A stretch of DNA of 64,000 nucleotides, taken from assembly GCA_026417975.1 (NCBI GenBank), contig JAOACD010000008.1:1-64000 (forward strand), in the 5' to 3' direction. The position numbers and the translations under genes were made by a program. Below, piece by piece: positions 1 to 9,305 of the stretch (position 1 is the first letter of the stretch; each line of letters opens with the position of its first letter). Below the pieces are notes generated by a model. The model was not told the origin of the DNA. It was given only the letters and a program-made list of their open reading frames with translations, and did no database searches. The DNA is from Melioribacter sp. (GTDB lineage Bacteria > Bacteroidota > Ignavibacteria > Ignavibacteriales > Melioribacteraceae).

Positions 1-208
1 CTTTTGCAGAAGCATCTATACTCAACTGAGTAGAATGAATAGTCTTAGGAAGCACCAAACTAAAATGTCGTGGATAAAATCTTCCTTTTCTTAAAATTAT
101 CTTACCTTCTTTTTCCATTAAAACAAGTTCGTCAGGTTTTCTTATTCTAATTTCATAAAATAAAAAAATCAAAATAAGTAGAGCTATAATTAAAACTATA
201 GTTAACAT
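1..208 (-). CDS. SPFH/Band 7-like membrane protein, N-terminal part (truncated by window edge)
   Basis: Reading the minus strand from an ATG at 206-208, which has a purine-rich ribosome site (GGAGAAG) just upstream, gives 69 codons open to the window edge. Residues 2-18 form one hydrophobic helix (TIVLIIALLILIFLFYE). After it comes a basic, beta-type stretch with KPDELVLMEKEGK and RKGRFYPRHFSLVLPK. This layout, a single N-terminal anchor followed at once by such a segment, is what I know from flotillin/SPFH-type proteins of Bacteroidota relatives, which scaffold membrane microdomains. The rest of the domain and any coiled coil lie outside the window, so the family call is tentative while the gene itself is secure. 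Confidence 0.55.
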   Translation of the reverse strand, partial: MLTIVLIIALLILIFLFYEIRIRKPDELVLMEKEGKIILRKGRFYPRHFSLVLPKTIHSTQLSIDASAK

Positions 209-507
209 TTTACTTCTCCTGTTAGTTATAATTTCTTTATCTTCATTTTTTCATTTACTTTTTAATTTTTTTTTGCTGATTGCTTTATTGACATGAAATT
301 TTGTAGGAAATGCAATCAAAATTGTTAATTAATGTAATATTTTTTTAGAAATTATGTAAGAACCTATAAAAAAATTTTTTCGATGAAATGAATAATTATA
401 CATACAGCTACTTTACAGAGCAAATAAGAAAAATAAGCTAAACTCTAAATTTTTTAATTGAAGTTTCGATAATATAAGTGCGTGGGCACAATTAGAATAA
501 ATATACC
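209..507. other. Intergenic region between divergent genes
   Basis: About 300 AT-rich bases separate the divergent SPFH-like gene and the receiver gene. A TTGACA hexamer lies at 288-293, but the hexamer 17 bases further on (TGCAAT) is a poor -10 match. Just before the receiver gene is a short inverted repeat (GTGC-GTGG-GCAC, about 479-490). I see no open reading frame, RNA gene or strong terminator here. Confidence 0.4.
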
Positions 508-885
508 ATGAATAATGTATTACTTATAGATGATGATTATAAGTTCCGTACTTTATTTAAGAGGCTAATCGAAAGAAAATTTTTCATTAAAGTTACAGAA
601 GCAGAAAATGGAAAAGACGGTTTAGAACAGCTTAAAAAAGGAAACCCTAATTTAATTTTTCTTGACATTGATATGCCTAGCATGAATGGATTTGAATTTC
701 TTAAAAAGATTAGAGAAGAAGGGAATAATGTACCTATCGTGGTTATAACCGCTCACAATGAAAAGGAATATGTCGAAAAAACCATAGCTTATAATATTTC
801 TGGTTACTTATTGAAAACTGGTTATACTTCTCAATTAGCAGATCATTTAGAAAAAATATTTAAGAGATTCGAAAATTTAAGTTAA
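508..885 (+). CDS. Single-domain CheY-like response regulator
   Basis: The 125-residue protein is a receiver domain and nothing else. The acidic pocket is LLIDDD near residues 6-10, the phospho-acceptor is the first Asp of LDIDMPS near residue 53, the conserved Thr is in VVITAH, and the conserved Lys is in GYLLKTG. With no output domain it probably acts by protein-protein contact, for example with a kinase, a phosphorelay protein or a diguanylate cyclase encoded elsewhere. No histidine kinase lies beside it; the neighbours are an SPFH-like protein and an ABC exporter. There is no clear Shine-Dalgarno before the ATG, which is usual for this lineage. Confidence 0.85.
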   Translation: MNNVLLIDDDYKFRTLFKRLIERKFFIKVTEAENGKDGLEQLKKGNPNLIFLDIDMPSMNGFEFLKKIREEGNNVPIVVITAHNEKEYVEKTIAYNISGYLLKTGYTSQLADHLEKIFKRFENLS

Positions 886-918
886 TTAATTAAACGTAAA
901 ATTCATTATAAACAACCA

Positions 919-2184
919 CTAATATTTATACTTAAGCCATCTAATTACTTCCGACCACTTTGGTTTTTTTCCAGTTACCAAAATACCAACACGATAAATT
1001 TTCCCAGCAATTGGAAATAAAGCAAAGATTGACAGAATATTTAAAAGTATTGACACAAATAATTGCCAATTAGGAACATCAACTAAAGACATCCTTGACG
1101 GCATTACAATTACAGAAAAAAACGGAAGCATTGAAGCTATTTCTGCATAAGGTTTGTTAGGGTCTTCCATAATAGAAATAGCAATAAAAAAAGGAACAAT
1201 TATAAGCATAATTATTGGTGCTATACCTGAAGAAGCATCCTGTGGATTATCAAATATAGCTCCTATTGTTGCAAATAACGAAATAAATAAAACAAGTCCT
1301 ATAAAAAAACTTAATAGAACATAAGCAACTATTTTGGGGTCTATAGTCATTATCAAATCCTCTGGTAACATTACCCATGAAAAAGATGTAATTCCTATAA
1401 TAGTAAAAATCCATATTCCCATTTGAACCAGACCAGTAATTGAAGCCCCAAGAATTTTTCCAATCATCAACTCTTTTGGATTAACAGAAGATAGAACAAT
1501 TTCGACAATTCTATTACTTTTTTCTTCAATTACAGATTGCATAGTCAATTGACCTATAACAAGCAAGCTTATGTAGAGTAGCAAAGAAAATACATAAGCT
1601 AATATCAGATTTCCATAACCTTCTTTTTTTATATTCTCATCTTTAGATACTTTAAAGCCTGAAAAATCAATTCCTTTTCTCACAAAGTTAAGTTCTTCTT
1701 GCGATAATGCTTTATTCATAAAATATACATCAACAAGCACTTTATTAATAGGTTCCTCTAATTCGCGTGACAATGTCAAATTTTGTGGTGATTTTGAATA
1801 ATACTCTACTCTCTTATCTTTAAGTGTAGAAGAAGGAATAAAAATTATCCCTGTCAACTTTTCTTCTGTAATTTCATTTCTCTTCTTTTGAATATATTCA
1901 TACAATTTTTCTTTTGACATTGAATAAAAATTAAAGTTGTAATTCCTTTTAGTTACAAAATCAGATTGTAGTAATTCTTTCTTAAACCTGTCAATTAATT
2001 TTTGATCTTCTGTAATAAACTCAAAATTTAAATTTTTGCTTTCTGTTGACCTTAACAAAACTTGAAGACCAACTACAAAAATCATCAATCCCGGTATTAA
2101 AAATGTAGTTATAATAAAAGCTTTTGAGAAAAGCCTCTCTTTTAATTCTCTCTTTAGTACTGCTAGTATCCTATAGTTTAGCAT
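919..2184 (-). CDS. ABC-2 type transporter permease (NatB-like)
   Basis: This 421-residue membrane protein has the ABC-2/NatB layout. One N-terminal helix (AFIITTFLIPGLMIFVVGL) is followed by a long extracytoplasmic region of about 150 residues and then five or six closely spaced C-terminal helices. The segment VIEEKSNRIVEIVLSSVNP, just after the second helix, is a family hallmark. Its ATG overlaps the end of the ATPase gene by 7 bases, so the two are translated together as one exporter. NatAB in Bacillus extrudes sodium, but related pairs move other substrates, and the substrate cannot be read from the sequence. Transcription converges with the receiver gene at 885. Confidence 0.85.
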   Translation of the reverse strand: MLNYRILAVLKRELKERLFSKAFIITTFLIPGLMIFVVGLQVLLRSTESKNLNFEFITEDQKLIDRFKKELLQSDFVTKRNYNFNFYSMSKEKLYEYIQKKRNEITEEKLTGIIFIPSSTLKDKRVEYYSKSPQNLTLSRELEEPINKVLVDVYFMNKALSQEELNFVRKGIDFSGFKVSKDENIKKEGYGNLILAYVFSLLLYISLLVIGQLTMQSVIEEKSNRIVEIVLSSVNPKELMIGKILGASITGLVQMGIWIFTIIGITSFSWVMLPEDLIMTIDPKIVAYVLLSFFIGLVLFISLFATIGAIFDNPQDASSGIAPIIMLIIVPFFIAISIMEDPNKPYAEIASMLPFFSVIVMPSRMSLVDVPNWQLFVSILLNILSIFALFPIAGKIYRVGILVTGKKPKWSEVIRWLKYKY

Positions 2185-3113
2185 ATTAAACTCTCAATTT
2201 TTTTATTATTTTCATCTTTACCAGCCAATTCTATAAAAATTTCGTAAAGAGATATATCGTTCGCATTAAATTGTTTTATCACAACATTTCTATCAACCAA
2301 TAATTTAAGAAGTTGCTGAACTTGATGTGGTTCTTTAATTCGTATTCCGGTTGTATTTCCAAAATTTTCTATTTTTTCAATCATAGGATTTTCTTTAAGA
2401 AAAGAAATATCTCCTTCATAAGTTAAGCTCACATTTTTTTGCGAATATTTTGATTTAATTTCTTTCAATGGGCCTTTTAGAATAATTTTGCCTTGATTAA
2501 TCATTGCAACATAATCGCACATTTTTTCTGCGTAATCAATTAAATGAGTAGAAAGAATAATTACTTTCCCTTTTTGTCTCATTTCAAGTATTATATCTTT
2601 CAATAGATTTGTATTAATTGGGTCTAAACCAGAGAATGGTTCATCAAGAATTATGAAATCGGGGTCGTGAAGAATTGTAGTTATAAACTGAACTTTTTGT
2701 TGGTTACCTTTTGAAAGGTCTTCTATTTTAGAAAATCGCCGGTCATATAGTTCGAATTTTTTTAGGTATTCTTCAGCTTTTTTAATTATTTCCTTTCCAA
2801 ACTTTCCTTTTAGTTCCGCAAAATAAAGTAGCGTATCCATAACTTTCATTTTTTTATAAAGTCCCCTTTCCTCGGGAAGGTATCCAACTTTATTTTTAAA
2901 ATCTTGTCCTATTTTCGCTCCGTTTAAAATAATTTCTCCACTATCTGGCAAATAAATTCCCATCATCATACGAATAGTAGTTGTTTTCCCTGCCCCATTT
3001 CTACCAATTAAACCAAATATAGAACCATCCGGAACTTCAAAGGAAACATTATCTACTGCAAGAATATTTCCAAAGCGTTTAGTAAGATTTTTTACCTCCA
3101 ATGAATATGTCAT
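2178..3113 (-). CDS. ABC transporter ATP-binding protein (NatA-like)
   Basis: The protein has 311 residues. The Walker A motif is GRNGAGKTT near residue 37, the Q-loop is in VGYLPEERGLYKKM, the signature is LSKGNQQKVQF, Walker B is FIILDEPFSGLDP, and the switch histidine is in ILSTHL. The EERGLYKKM segment and the C-terminal extra domain of about 80 residues fit the NatA/DrrA class that pairs with ABC-2 permeases. The SD (GGTGAGGT) sits about 8 bases before the ATG. It is the first gene of the two-gene exporter operon. The substrate is unknown. Confidence 0.88.
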   Translation of the reverse strand: MTYSLEVKNLTKRFGNILAVDNVSFEVPDGSIFGLIGRNGAGKTTTIRMMMGIYLPDSGEIILNGAKIGQDFKNKVGYLPEERGLYKKMKVMDTLLYFAELKGKFGKEIIKKAEEYLKKFELYDRRFSKIEDLSKGNQQKVQFITTILHDPDFIILDEPFSGLDPINTNLLKDIILEMRQKGKVIILSTHLIDYAEKMCDYVAMINQGKIILKGPLKEIKSKYSQKNVSLTYEGDISFLKENPMIEKIENFGNTTGIRIKEPHQVQQLLKLLVDRNVVIKQFNANDISLYEIFIELAGKDENNKKIESLIC

Positions 3114-3218
3114 AGCAACTACCTCACCTTCTTATACTAAAGTTTTTCAGATAAATTTTGTATATCAAGAGTAAATTCTAATCATTGTTCAATTATGATA
3201 GAATGTATAAAAATACAA

Positions 3219-5261
3219 TTACCATATTTTAACTATTTTTTCATCCGGATTACGCATTGGGTCACCAGGCTTAACATCAAAAGCTTCGAAAAATTCTGGC
3301 ATATTCATCAAAGGACCATTTACTCTTTGAACAGCTGGTGAATGGACATCGGTTTTAACTTGTAATTTTAATGCTTCTGGACGAATATTTGTTGCCCATA
3401 CTTGAGCCCAACTTAAGAAAAATCTTTGAGCAGGTGTAAATCCATCTATCAACTCACCTTTTCTATATTGTTCAGTTTTTTTAAAGGCTGTAAAAGAGAC
3501 TGTAAGTCCACCCAAATCTGCAATATTTTCTCCTAGTGTTAAAGCTCCATTTACTCTGAAAGTATCAATTACTACAAAATTATTATATTGTTCAACTAAC
3601 TTTTGAGCGCGTTCTTTAAATTTTTCATCATCTTCTTTTGTCCACCAATCTTTTATATTACCATCTTCATCATATTTTCTTCCTTGATCATCAAAGCCAT
3701 GAGTAATTTCATGCCCAATCACAGCTCCCATAGCACCATAATTAATTGCATCATCAGCATCGGGATTGAAAAAAGGAGGCTGAAGTATACCAGCTGGAAA
3801 AGTAATTTCATTTCTAGTAGGTGAATAAAAAGCATTTACAGTTTGAGGTGTCATCCCCCATTCTGATTTATCAACTGGTTTACCAAGTTTCTTTAAATTT
3901 TCCTTTCTTGCCCATTCTAAAGCTCTTCTAATATTTTTAAAATAAGAATCCCTTGCTATTTCAAGCTCGGAATGATCCTTCCATTTATCTGGATAACCAA
4001 TTTTTACTCCAAATGTACTCAGCTTTTTTAATGCTCTTTGTTTTGTTTCTTCGCTCATCCAATCGAGATTTTTAATTCTTTCTTCCATTGCAATTAAGAG
4101 ATTATTCACTATTAATTTTGCTTTTTCTTTGGATTCAGGTGGAAAAACTTTTGCCACATAGAGTTGTCCAAGCAATTCTCCTACGGTTCTATTCAATACA
4201 CTAAGCACTCTCTTCCATCTTGGTTCAATTACTTTTTGTCCTCTTAAAAACTTACCTTCAAATTCAAATTGTTCATTTACAAATGGTGAACTTAATGCAC
4301 TTGCAGACGAACGTAATACATTCCATTTCAAATAAACTTTCCAATCGTTTAATGAAAATTTGGACATCAATTTAGATACGCCTTTAATAAAATTTGGCTG
4401 ATTTACAACAACCAACTCAATATTATCAATTCCAATTTTTTTGAAATATATATCCCAATCAATTTCCTCTGAAATTGATTTTAACTTGTCATATGTCATT
4501 TTATTATAAGTTTTGTGTGGATCACGATTTTCAAGCCGTGTATTTGAAACTTTTGCAAGTTCTGTTTCAATATTCATCACAATTCGAGAATATCTATTGG
4601 CTGTAGATTCATCATTATCAATCAACCTAAACATATTTGCAATGTGTTCTGTGTACTTTTCTCTAATTTCTCTCGAACGTTCATCATCCTTAGTATAATA
4701 CTCAACATCAGGAAGACCGAGCCCACCTTGAGAAATTATTCCGATATTAATTTTACTTCTTTTAGCATCTGCATTCACAAAAAAGTTAAAAAGTGCAGGG
4801 AACCCAGTTAAATGAAACTCGGCTATTGTTTCGATCAAATCTTTTTTGTTATTAATGTTATCAATCTGCTGCAAATAAGGTTTAATTGGATTATATCCTA
4901 ATTTTTCTATTCTTATCGAATCCATTCCTGTTGCAAAAAAATCACCAATTTTTTGTCGTGCAGAACCTTTTTGCAAATTTTTATTTGCAGCAAGTTCTTC
5001 GACTAACTCTTTTAAAATCTTATTGTTCTGTTCTTCGAGTATTGAAAAAGAAACCCAACGAGTTTTATCATCTGGAATAGGATTATAATTCGCCCAATTA
5101 CCTACAGCAAACTGATAAAAATTATGAGAAGGCAAAACATTACGATCCAAAACTCTTACATCAAAGCCTGTCGTTTTTTGTCTTAGGTTGTCTTTTGCAT
5201 TAAACGAGGGAGTTAATGAGATTACCATTAAAAAACAAAAGACAAAAGATTTACCTTTCAT
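3219..5261 (-). CDS. Secreted M13-family zinc metallopeptidase (neprilysin/PepO-like)
   Basis: The 680-residue protein has an N-terminal signal peptide (MKGKSFVFCFLMVISLTPSF) and a start typical of the family (NFYQFAVGNWANYNPIP). The catalytic zinc site is GHEITHGFDDQG near residue 515. The third zinc ligand is Glu in ENIADLGG about 60 residues on, and NAFYSP supplies the substrate-binding Asn-Ala. The C-terminus ends in the family's short IW tail. M13 enzymes cleave oligopeptides. With a signal peptide and no sorting tail, this one probably works in the periplasm or as a secreted enzyme. It is transcribed alone, with an AGAGG ribosome site five bases before the ATG. Confidence 0.93.
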   Translation of the reverse strand: MKGKSFVFCFLMVISLTPSFNAKDNLRQKTTGFDVRVLDRNVLPSHNFYQFAVGNWANYNPIPDDKTRWVSFSILEEQNNKILKELVEELAANKNLQKGSARQKIGDFFATGMDSIRIEKLGYNPIKPYLQQIDNINNKKDLIETIAEFHLTGFPALFNFFVNADAKRSKINIGIISQGGLGLPDVEYYTKDDERSREIREKYTEHIANMFRLIDNDESTANRYSRIVMNIETELAKVSNTRLENRDPHKTYNKMTYDKLKSISEEIDWDIYFKKIGIDNIELVVVNQPNFIKGVSKLMSKFSLNDWKVYLKWNVLRSSASALSSPFVNEQFEFEGKFLRGQKVIEPRWKRVLSVLNRTVGELLGQLYVAKVFPPESKEKAKLIVNNLLIAMEERIKNLDWMSEETKQRALKKLSTFGVKIGYPDKWKDHSELEIARDSYFKNIRRALEWARKENLKKLGKPVDKSEWGMTPQTVNAFYSPTRNEITFPAGILQPPFFNPDADDAINYGAMGAVIGHEITHGFDDQGRKYDEDGNIKDWWTKEDDEKFKERAQKLVEQYNNFVVIDTFRVNGALTLGENIADLGGLTVSFTAFKKTEQYRKGELIDGFTPAQRFFLSWAQVWATNIRPEALKLQVKTDVHSPAVQRVNGPLMNMPEFFEAFDVKPGDPMRNPDEKIVKIW

Positions 5262-5400
5262 AAAAACCTCTTAAAAACTTTTTATCATTATTTTAAGACG
5301 AGTATTACTAAAATTAGTTTTATGCTTAAGTAAAATTAAGGGAATTAATTTTTGGAAAAAAACAAAAAATTAATAACAAAAGGGGGGCTCACGATTGATT

Positions 5401-6039
5401 TTATATATTACGATTTAATACAAATTTCTTTGCATTCACGTAAGGGTCTCCTTTAAAGATTGCTGAAACGACAGCAATCGCATCAACATTACATTCAATT
5501 AAAAGTTTATAATTACTTTCATTAATTCCACCAATTGCTACTACAGGAATTTTTAATTTTTTCTTAGATCTCTTAAGAAAATCGATAGAATTAATAATAG
5601 GTTCTTTTGGTTTAGTTGGAGAATAAAAAACTGCACCAAAAGCAACATAAGTTGCTCCTAAGCTTTCAAATAGTAATGCTCTTTCTAAATTATCATAACA
5701 CGAAATTCCTATTATTTTATCTTTCAAAATCATCTTTACTTTCCTAAAATTTTCAATCTCATTAACACCTAAATCTTCTTTGCCAAGGTGAACACCATCT
5801 GCATTGCTTTCTAATGCAACAAATGGATCGTCGTTAATTATTAATGGAATACTATATTTATTAGTTATTGACCTAAGTCTTTTTGCTCTTTCTACTCTCT
5901 TTTCGAAAGAATAATTTTTATCTCTCAGCTGAATAAGATTTACACCCCCTTTAATTGCTTGTTCAACCATTTCTTCAAGTTTGTTATCGGGGATTAAGTT
6001 TTCATCAGTAATTGCATAGATTCCTTTTATTCTTTCCAT
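5401..6039 (-). CDS. thiE: Thiamine-phosphate synthase
   Basis: ThiE joins HMP diphosphate to the thiazole phosphate to give thiamine phosphate. The TIM-barrel motifs are all present: LIQLRDKN, LIINDDP, ADGVHLGKEDLG, FGAVFYSPTKP and VVAIGGINESN. At about 213 residues it has the normal length. I take the ATG at 6037-6039 (MERIKGIYAITDEN), which has AGGTGG directly upstream and matches family N-termini. A GTG two codons earlier (6043-6045) is possible. The start lies inside the end of thiD, so the two are translationally coupled. It is the last gene of the TPP-riboswitch operon. Confidence 0.94.
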   Translation of the reverse strand: MERIKGIYAITDENLIPDNKLEEMVEQAIKGGVNLIQLRDKNYSFEKRVERAKRLRSITNKYSIPLIINDDPFVALESNADGVHLGKEDLGVNEIENFRKVKMILKDKIIGISCYDNLERALLFESLGATYVAFGAVFYSPTKPKEPIINSIDFLKRSKKKLKIPVVAIGGINESNYKLLIECNVDAIAVVSAIFKGDPYVNAKKFVLNRNI

Positions 6040-6827
6040 AACCACCTATGATTTAGAGGACCAAAACCTTTACCAATTTGTATTTCGTTATTCAGTGCAT
6101 TTTGAATAAATTCTCTTGCTTTTTTAATTGCTATTAATACATCAAAACCTTTAGCTATGTAGGCAGTAATTGCTGCAGAAAAAGTACATCCAATACCATG
6201 TGTATTTTTCGTATTAACTTTTTGATATTCTAAGAATTCGATTTTATCTTTTGTTAAAATCAAATCTAAAACACTATTCCCATAAGAAATATGACCTCCT
6301 TTAACAATAACATATTTTGCACCCAAGTTATAAATCTTCTCTGCTGCTTTGATCATTTCTTCTTTCGAATTAATTTTAATTTCCGAAAGAACTTCAGCCT
6401 CCATTTTATTAGGTGTAATTACCAATGCATATGGCAATAGTTTCTCTTTAAAAATTTCAATTGAATCACTACGTAAAAGATAGCTTCCACTTTTTGACAA
6501 CATCACTGGGTCTATAATTAGTTTTTCAAGCTTAAAATCTTTAATCGCTTTTGCCACATGACGAACAATATCGCTATTAGAAAGCATACCTGTTTTAACA
6601 GCAGCAATATCTATATCCATCACTACAGATTCAATTTGTTTATAAACAAATTCTCCAGGTAAATCGAATATAGACTCTACACCTTTTGTATTTTGAGCAG
6701 TAATAGAAGTGACAGCAGTAGTACCATAAACATTTAATGCCATAAAGGTTTTTAAATCTGCCTGTATACCTGCACCTGCACTGCTGTCACTTCCTGCAAT
6801 TGTTAAAGCCTTAGCTAAGTAACTCAT
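6027..6827 (-). CDS. thiD: Hydroxymethylpyrimidine / phosphomethylpyrimidine kinase
   Basis: ThiD makes HMP diphosphate by two successive phosphorylations. The N-terminus ALTIAGSDSSAGAGIQADLK is the ribokinase-fold signature of this family. GTTAVTSITAQNT, DPVMLSKSG, VIVKGGH and the catalytic anion-hole/Asp-type motif HGIGCTFSAAITAYIA follow in order. The 266-residue length is normal and there is no fused ThiE domain. It lies 29 bases downstream of the PurM-like gene and overlaps thiE. Salvage of HMP and use of ThiC-made HMP phosphate both pass through this enzyme. Confidence 0.95.
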   Translation of the reverse strand: MSYLAKALTIAGSDSSAGAGIQADLKTFMALNVYGTTAVTSITAQNTKGVESIFDLPGEFVYKQIESVVMDIDIAAVKTGMLSNSDIVRHVAKAIKDFKLEKLIIDPVMLSKSGSYLLRSDSIEIFKEKLLPYALVITPNKMEAEVLSEIKINSKEEMIKAAEKIYNLGAKYVIVKGGHISYGNSVLDLILTKDKIEFLEYQKVNTKNTHGIGCTFSAAITAYIAKGFDVLIAIKKAREFIQNALNNEIQIGKGFGPLNHRWLWKE

Positions 6828-6856
6828 TATTCACCCAAAAAAGTTTATTCATAAAC

Positions 6857-7924
6857 TTAGTTTAACTTCATTTCAAATGCATTTGCTATTGCTTGCCAAA
6901 ATGGGTCAACTCTAGGATGTTCTAATTTTTTAGTTTGATTATTTTCAACTATCCATCTGCCTTTTTCTTCAGGTAGAATTTCGCCTACTATTGCACTTTC
7001 TATTCCTGCATTTTTTAGCTCTTCGATTAACAAATTGACTTTATTAGGTCTTACTGTAATAACAAGGGTTCCTTCACTTATTGAAACGTAAGGGTCAATT
7101 TCAAACAAATCGCAAACTGCTTTAACTTCTGGAAGAACAGGAATTTTATCTTTATAAATAATAATTCCCTTATTACTTGCTTGAGCTACTTCAAAAACAC
7201 CACCAATTACTCCGCATTCCGTTGCATCATGGAGAGATGTAACCCCATCATCTCTTACTCCAATTTTTACAGCAGTAAGAGCATCATCAACTGTACTCAT
7301 TTTATAGAACAGGTTTTCTGCTTTTGTAAAAATTTCCTCTCCTAACTTATCTTTAATATAGTTTTTAAATGTATTTGCAAATATTCCAACAGCTTCTATA
7401 GCAGCCCCCTTTGTTATTACAACTAAATCACCTTCTTTAGCAAATTTAGGAGTTAAATATTTATCCTTAGAGCCTACAGCAATAAAAGTAGCACCCCCAA
7501 CCATAGGATAATCTGTTCCGGTATACCTTGCTGTATGACCCGTTACTATTGCAGTACCATATTTCAAGCATTCTTTATGAATAACACTCCACACTTTTTC
7601 AAATTCATCTTCAGTTATATTCATTGGGAGATTAAAATCAAAAACAGCATAAGAAGGAGGAAAGCCACTTGTTGTAACATCACTTGCAAGAATATGCCAT
7701 GCAAACCAAGCAGCCTTTTCCCAACCGTACTGAGGAACTATATAAATAGGGTCTGTAGTTATTGCCATTACTTTATCATTAGAAATTTCTATAATTCCAA
7801 TATCCACTCCATGCTGAGGATAAACTAACACATCATCTCTTTTCTTACCAAGTTGGGGATAAATATAGTGATTAAAAAATTCTGGGCTAATTTTCCCAAT
7901 ATCTGGAAACTGAATTTTATTCAT
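6857..7924 (-). CDS. AIR-synthase-related (PurM/HypE-like) protein of the thiamine operon
   Basis: This 355-residue protein has the two-domain PurM fold shared by PurM, HypE, SelD and ThiL. An N-terminal domain carries HGVDIGIIEISNDK and TTDPIYIVPQ, where the superfamily's GDDAA-type loop would be. A C-terminal domain has DGVTSLHDATECGVIGG and ends with VGEI. It is not a standard hydrogenase HypE, because the C-terminal cysteine that carries the cyanide group (PRIC) is missing and no hyp genes are nearby. Its ATG overlaps the thiC stop (ATGAATAA) and it precedes thiD, so a thiamine role is likely. Thiamine-monophosphate kinase activity, replacing ThiL, is one possibility, but this is inference. 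Confidence 0.75.
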   Translation of the reverse strand: MNKIQFPDIGKISPEFFNHYIYPQLGKKRDDVLVYPQHGVDIGIIEISNDKVMAITTDPIYIVPQYGWEKAAWFAWHILASDVTTSGFPPSYAVFDFNLPMNITEDEFEKVWSVIHKECLKYGTAIVTGHTARYTGTDYPMVGGATFIAVGSKDKYLTPKFAKEGDLVVITKGAAIEAVGIFANTFKNYIKDKLGEEIFTKAENLFYKMSTVDDALTAVKIGVRDDGVTSLHDATECGVIGGVFEVAQASNKGIIIYKDKIPVLPEVKAVCDLFEIDPYVSISEGTLVITVRPNKVNLLIEELKNAGIESAIVGEILPEEKGRWIVENNQTKKLEHPRVDPFWQAIANAFEMKLN

Positions 7925-9224
7925 CAGACACCTCTATTAGTTTATTTTTACGAATAGTTTGCTCTACTAAATTCATTGGACAAAAAGGGCCACACATAGA
8001 GCAGGCTTCTGTTTTACTAGCTCTTCTTTCAAAAATTTTTTTTGCTTCATTTCCATACAAAGCTAATTCAAACTGTTTATCCCAATCTAATTTATATCTT
8101 GCTTCACTCATTAATTTATTTCTTTTCAATGCATTAATATTTCCACGAGCAATATCTGCAATATGAGCTGCAATTTTAAATGCAATAACTCCATCTTTAA
8201 CATCATTAACAGAAGGTAGTCCTATATGTTCTGTAGGAGTAATATAACATAACATATCCGCACCATACCAACCTGCCAATGCACCACCAATAGCACCTGC
8301 AATATGATCATATCCAGCTGCAATATCTGTAGGTAGCATTCCAAGAATATAAAAAGGAGCTCCTTTTGTAAGTTTCTTTTGTATTTGAACATTTGTTTGA
8401 ATTTCGTTTAGTGGAATATGCCCAGGACCTTCCACCATTACTTGCACTCCGGCTTTATGTGCTCTTTCTACAAGTTCTCCAATAATCATTAATTCTGCAA
8501 TTTGTGCTCTATCTGTTGCATCGTTAATACTACCTGGTCTTAACCCATCACCAAGAGACAGAGTAATATCATATTCATGGGCTATTTCAAGAAGTCTATC
8601 ATAATATTTATACAAAGGATTTTCCTGATGATTCTTTAGCATCCATGCAGCAATTAATCCTCCACCACGAGAAACTATTCCAGTAATTCTGTTTTCATTT
8701 TGATAACGTTTCAATGTTTCCATTGTAATACCGCAGTGAACAGTAATATAATCTACTCCTTGTTTTCCATGTTCTTCAATAACTTCGAATATTTCATCAG
8801 GAGTCATATCGTATATTGAAGACCTTTTTGCTGCTTTAAATTCAGCTTCATAAATTGGTACTGTTCCAAGTGGCACAGAACATACATTTAGAATTTGCTG
8901 ACGTATAAATTTCAAATCTCCACCTGTTGATAAATCCATTAAGGTATCTGTTCCATATTCTATTGCTATTTTAGCTTTTTGAATTTCCTCTTCAACATTT
9001 ATATAGTCATAAGAAGTGCCAATATTTGTATTTACTTTAACAGTAAGAGATTCTCCTATTGCTGTAAAATTAGTAAGATTATAGTGATTTATATTAGCTG
9101 GAATAACTACTTTCCCAGTTTTAACAAGTTCACGAATTTCATCTGGGTTTTTATGTTCTTTATCGGCTATATATTTCATAGCCTCTGTTATAATACCAGC
9201 GCGTGCAAATTCTAATTGGGTCAT
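7917..9224 (-). CDS. thiC: Phosphomethylpyrimidine synthase (HMP-P synthase)
   Basis: ThiC converts aminoimidazole ribotide to HMP phosphate by radical SAM chemistry. The C-terminal cluster motif CSMCGPFCPMN (CX2CX4C), near residues 412-420, binds the 4Fe-4S cluster. Other signatures are DTLMDLSTGGDL, VDYITVHCGI, SRGGGLIAAWML, LGDGLRPGS, VMVEGPGHIPL and PTEHIGLP. At 435 residues it is the short bacterial/archaeal form without the N-terminal extension. It is the first gene after the TPP riboswitch, with a strong SD (AAAGGAGGAAG) before the ATG. The radical-SAM enzyme is oxygen-sensitive, which fits an anaerobe. Confidence 0.97.
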   Translation of the reverse strand: MTQLEFARAGIITEAMKYIADKEHKNPDEIRELVKTGKVVIPANINHYNLTNFTAIGESLTVKVNTNIGTSYDYINVEEEIQKAKIAIEYGTDTLMDLSTGGDLKFIRQQILNVCSVPLGTVPIYEAEFKAAKRSSIYDMTPDEIFEVIEEHGKQGVDYITVHCGITMETLKRYQNENRITGIVSRGGGLIAAWMLKNHQENPLYKYYDRLLEIAHEYDITLSLGDGLRPGSINDATDRAQIAELMIIGELVERAHKAGVQVMVEGPGHIPLNEIQTNVQIQKKLTKGAPFYILGMLPTDIAAGYDHIAGAIGGALAGWYGADMLCYITPTEHIGLPSVNDVKDGVIAFKIAAHIADIARGNINALKRNKLMSEARYKLDWDKQFELALYGNEAKKIFERRASKTEACSMCGPFCPMNLVEQTIRKNKLIEVSDE

Positions 9225-9226
9225 AA

Positions 9227-9265
9227 CTTCCTCCTTTAATTTTGTTTTTAATTAACCGAAGGAAG
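9227..9265 (-). promoter_or_regulatory. Expression platform of the TPP riboswitch (alternative pairing element and thiC ribosome site)
   Basis: On the transcript, the bases from 9265 down to 9252 (CUUCCUUCGGUUAA) can pair with the aptamer's own 5' arm (9406-9394, UUAACCGAGGAAG) in 13 base pairs with one bulged U. That pairing excludes the aptamer's closing stem. The CUUCCU of this element is also complementary to AGGAAG at 9232-9227, which overlaps the thiC ribosome site (AGGAGG, 9235-9230). The reading is translational control: with TPP bound the element is free to mask the ribosome site, and without TPP it is held by the 5' arm. The pairing is seen in the sequence; the mechanism is inferred. 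Confidence 0.6.
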
Positions 9266-9305
9266 TTTTTTGGGGGGCAACTGGCAATAAGAAAGGAAAT
9301 TTAAT

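Noticed and set aside
6857-7924. Hydrogenase maturation factor HypE
   Set aside because: No C-terminal cysteine of the HypE type and no hyp genes nearby; the gene is embedded in a thiamine operon.
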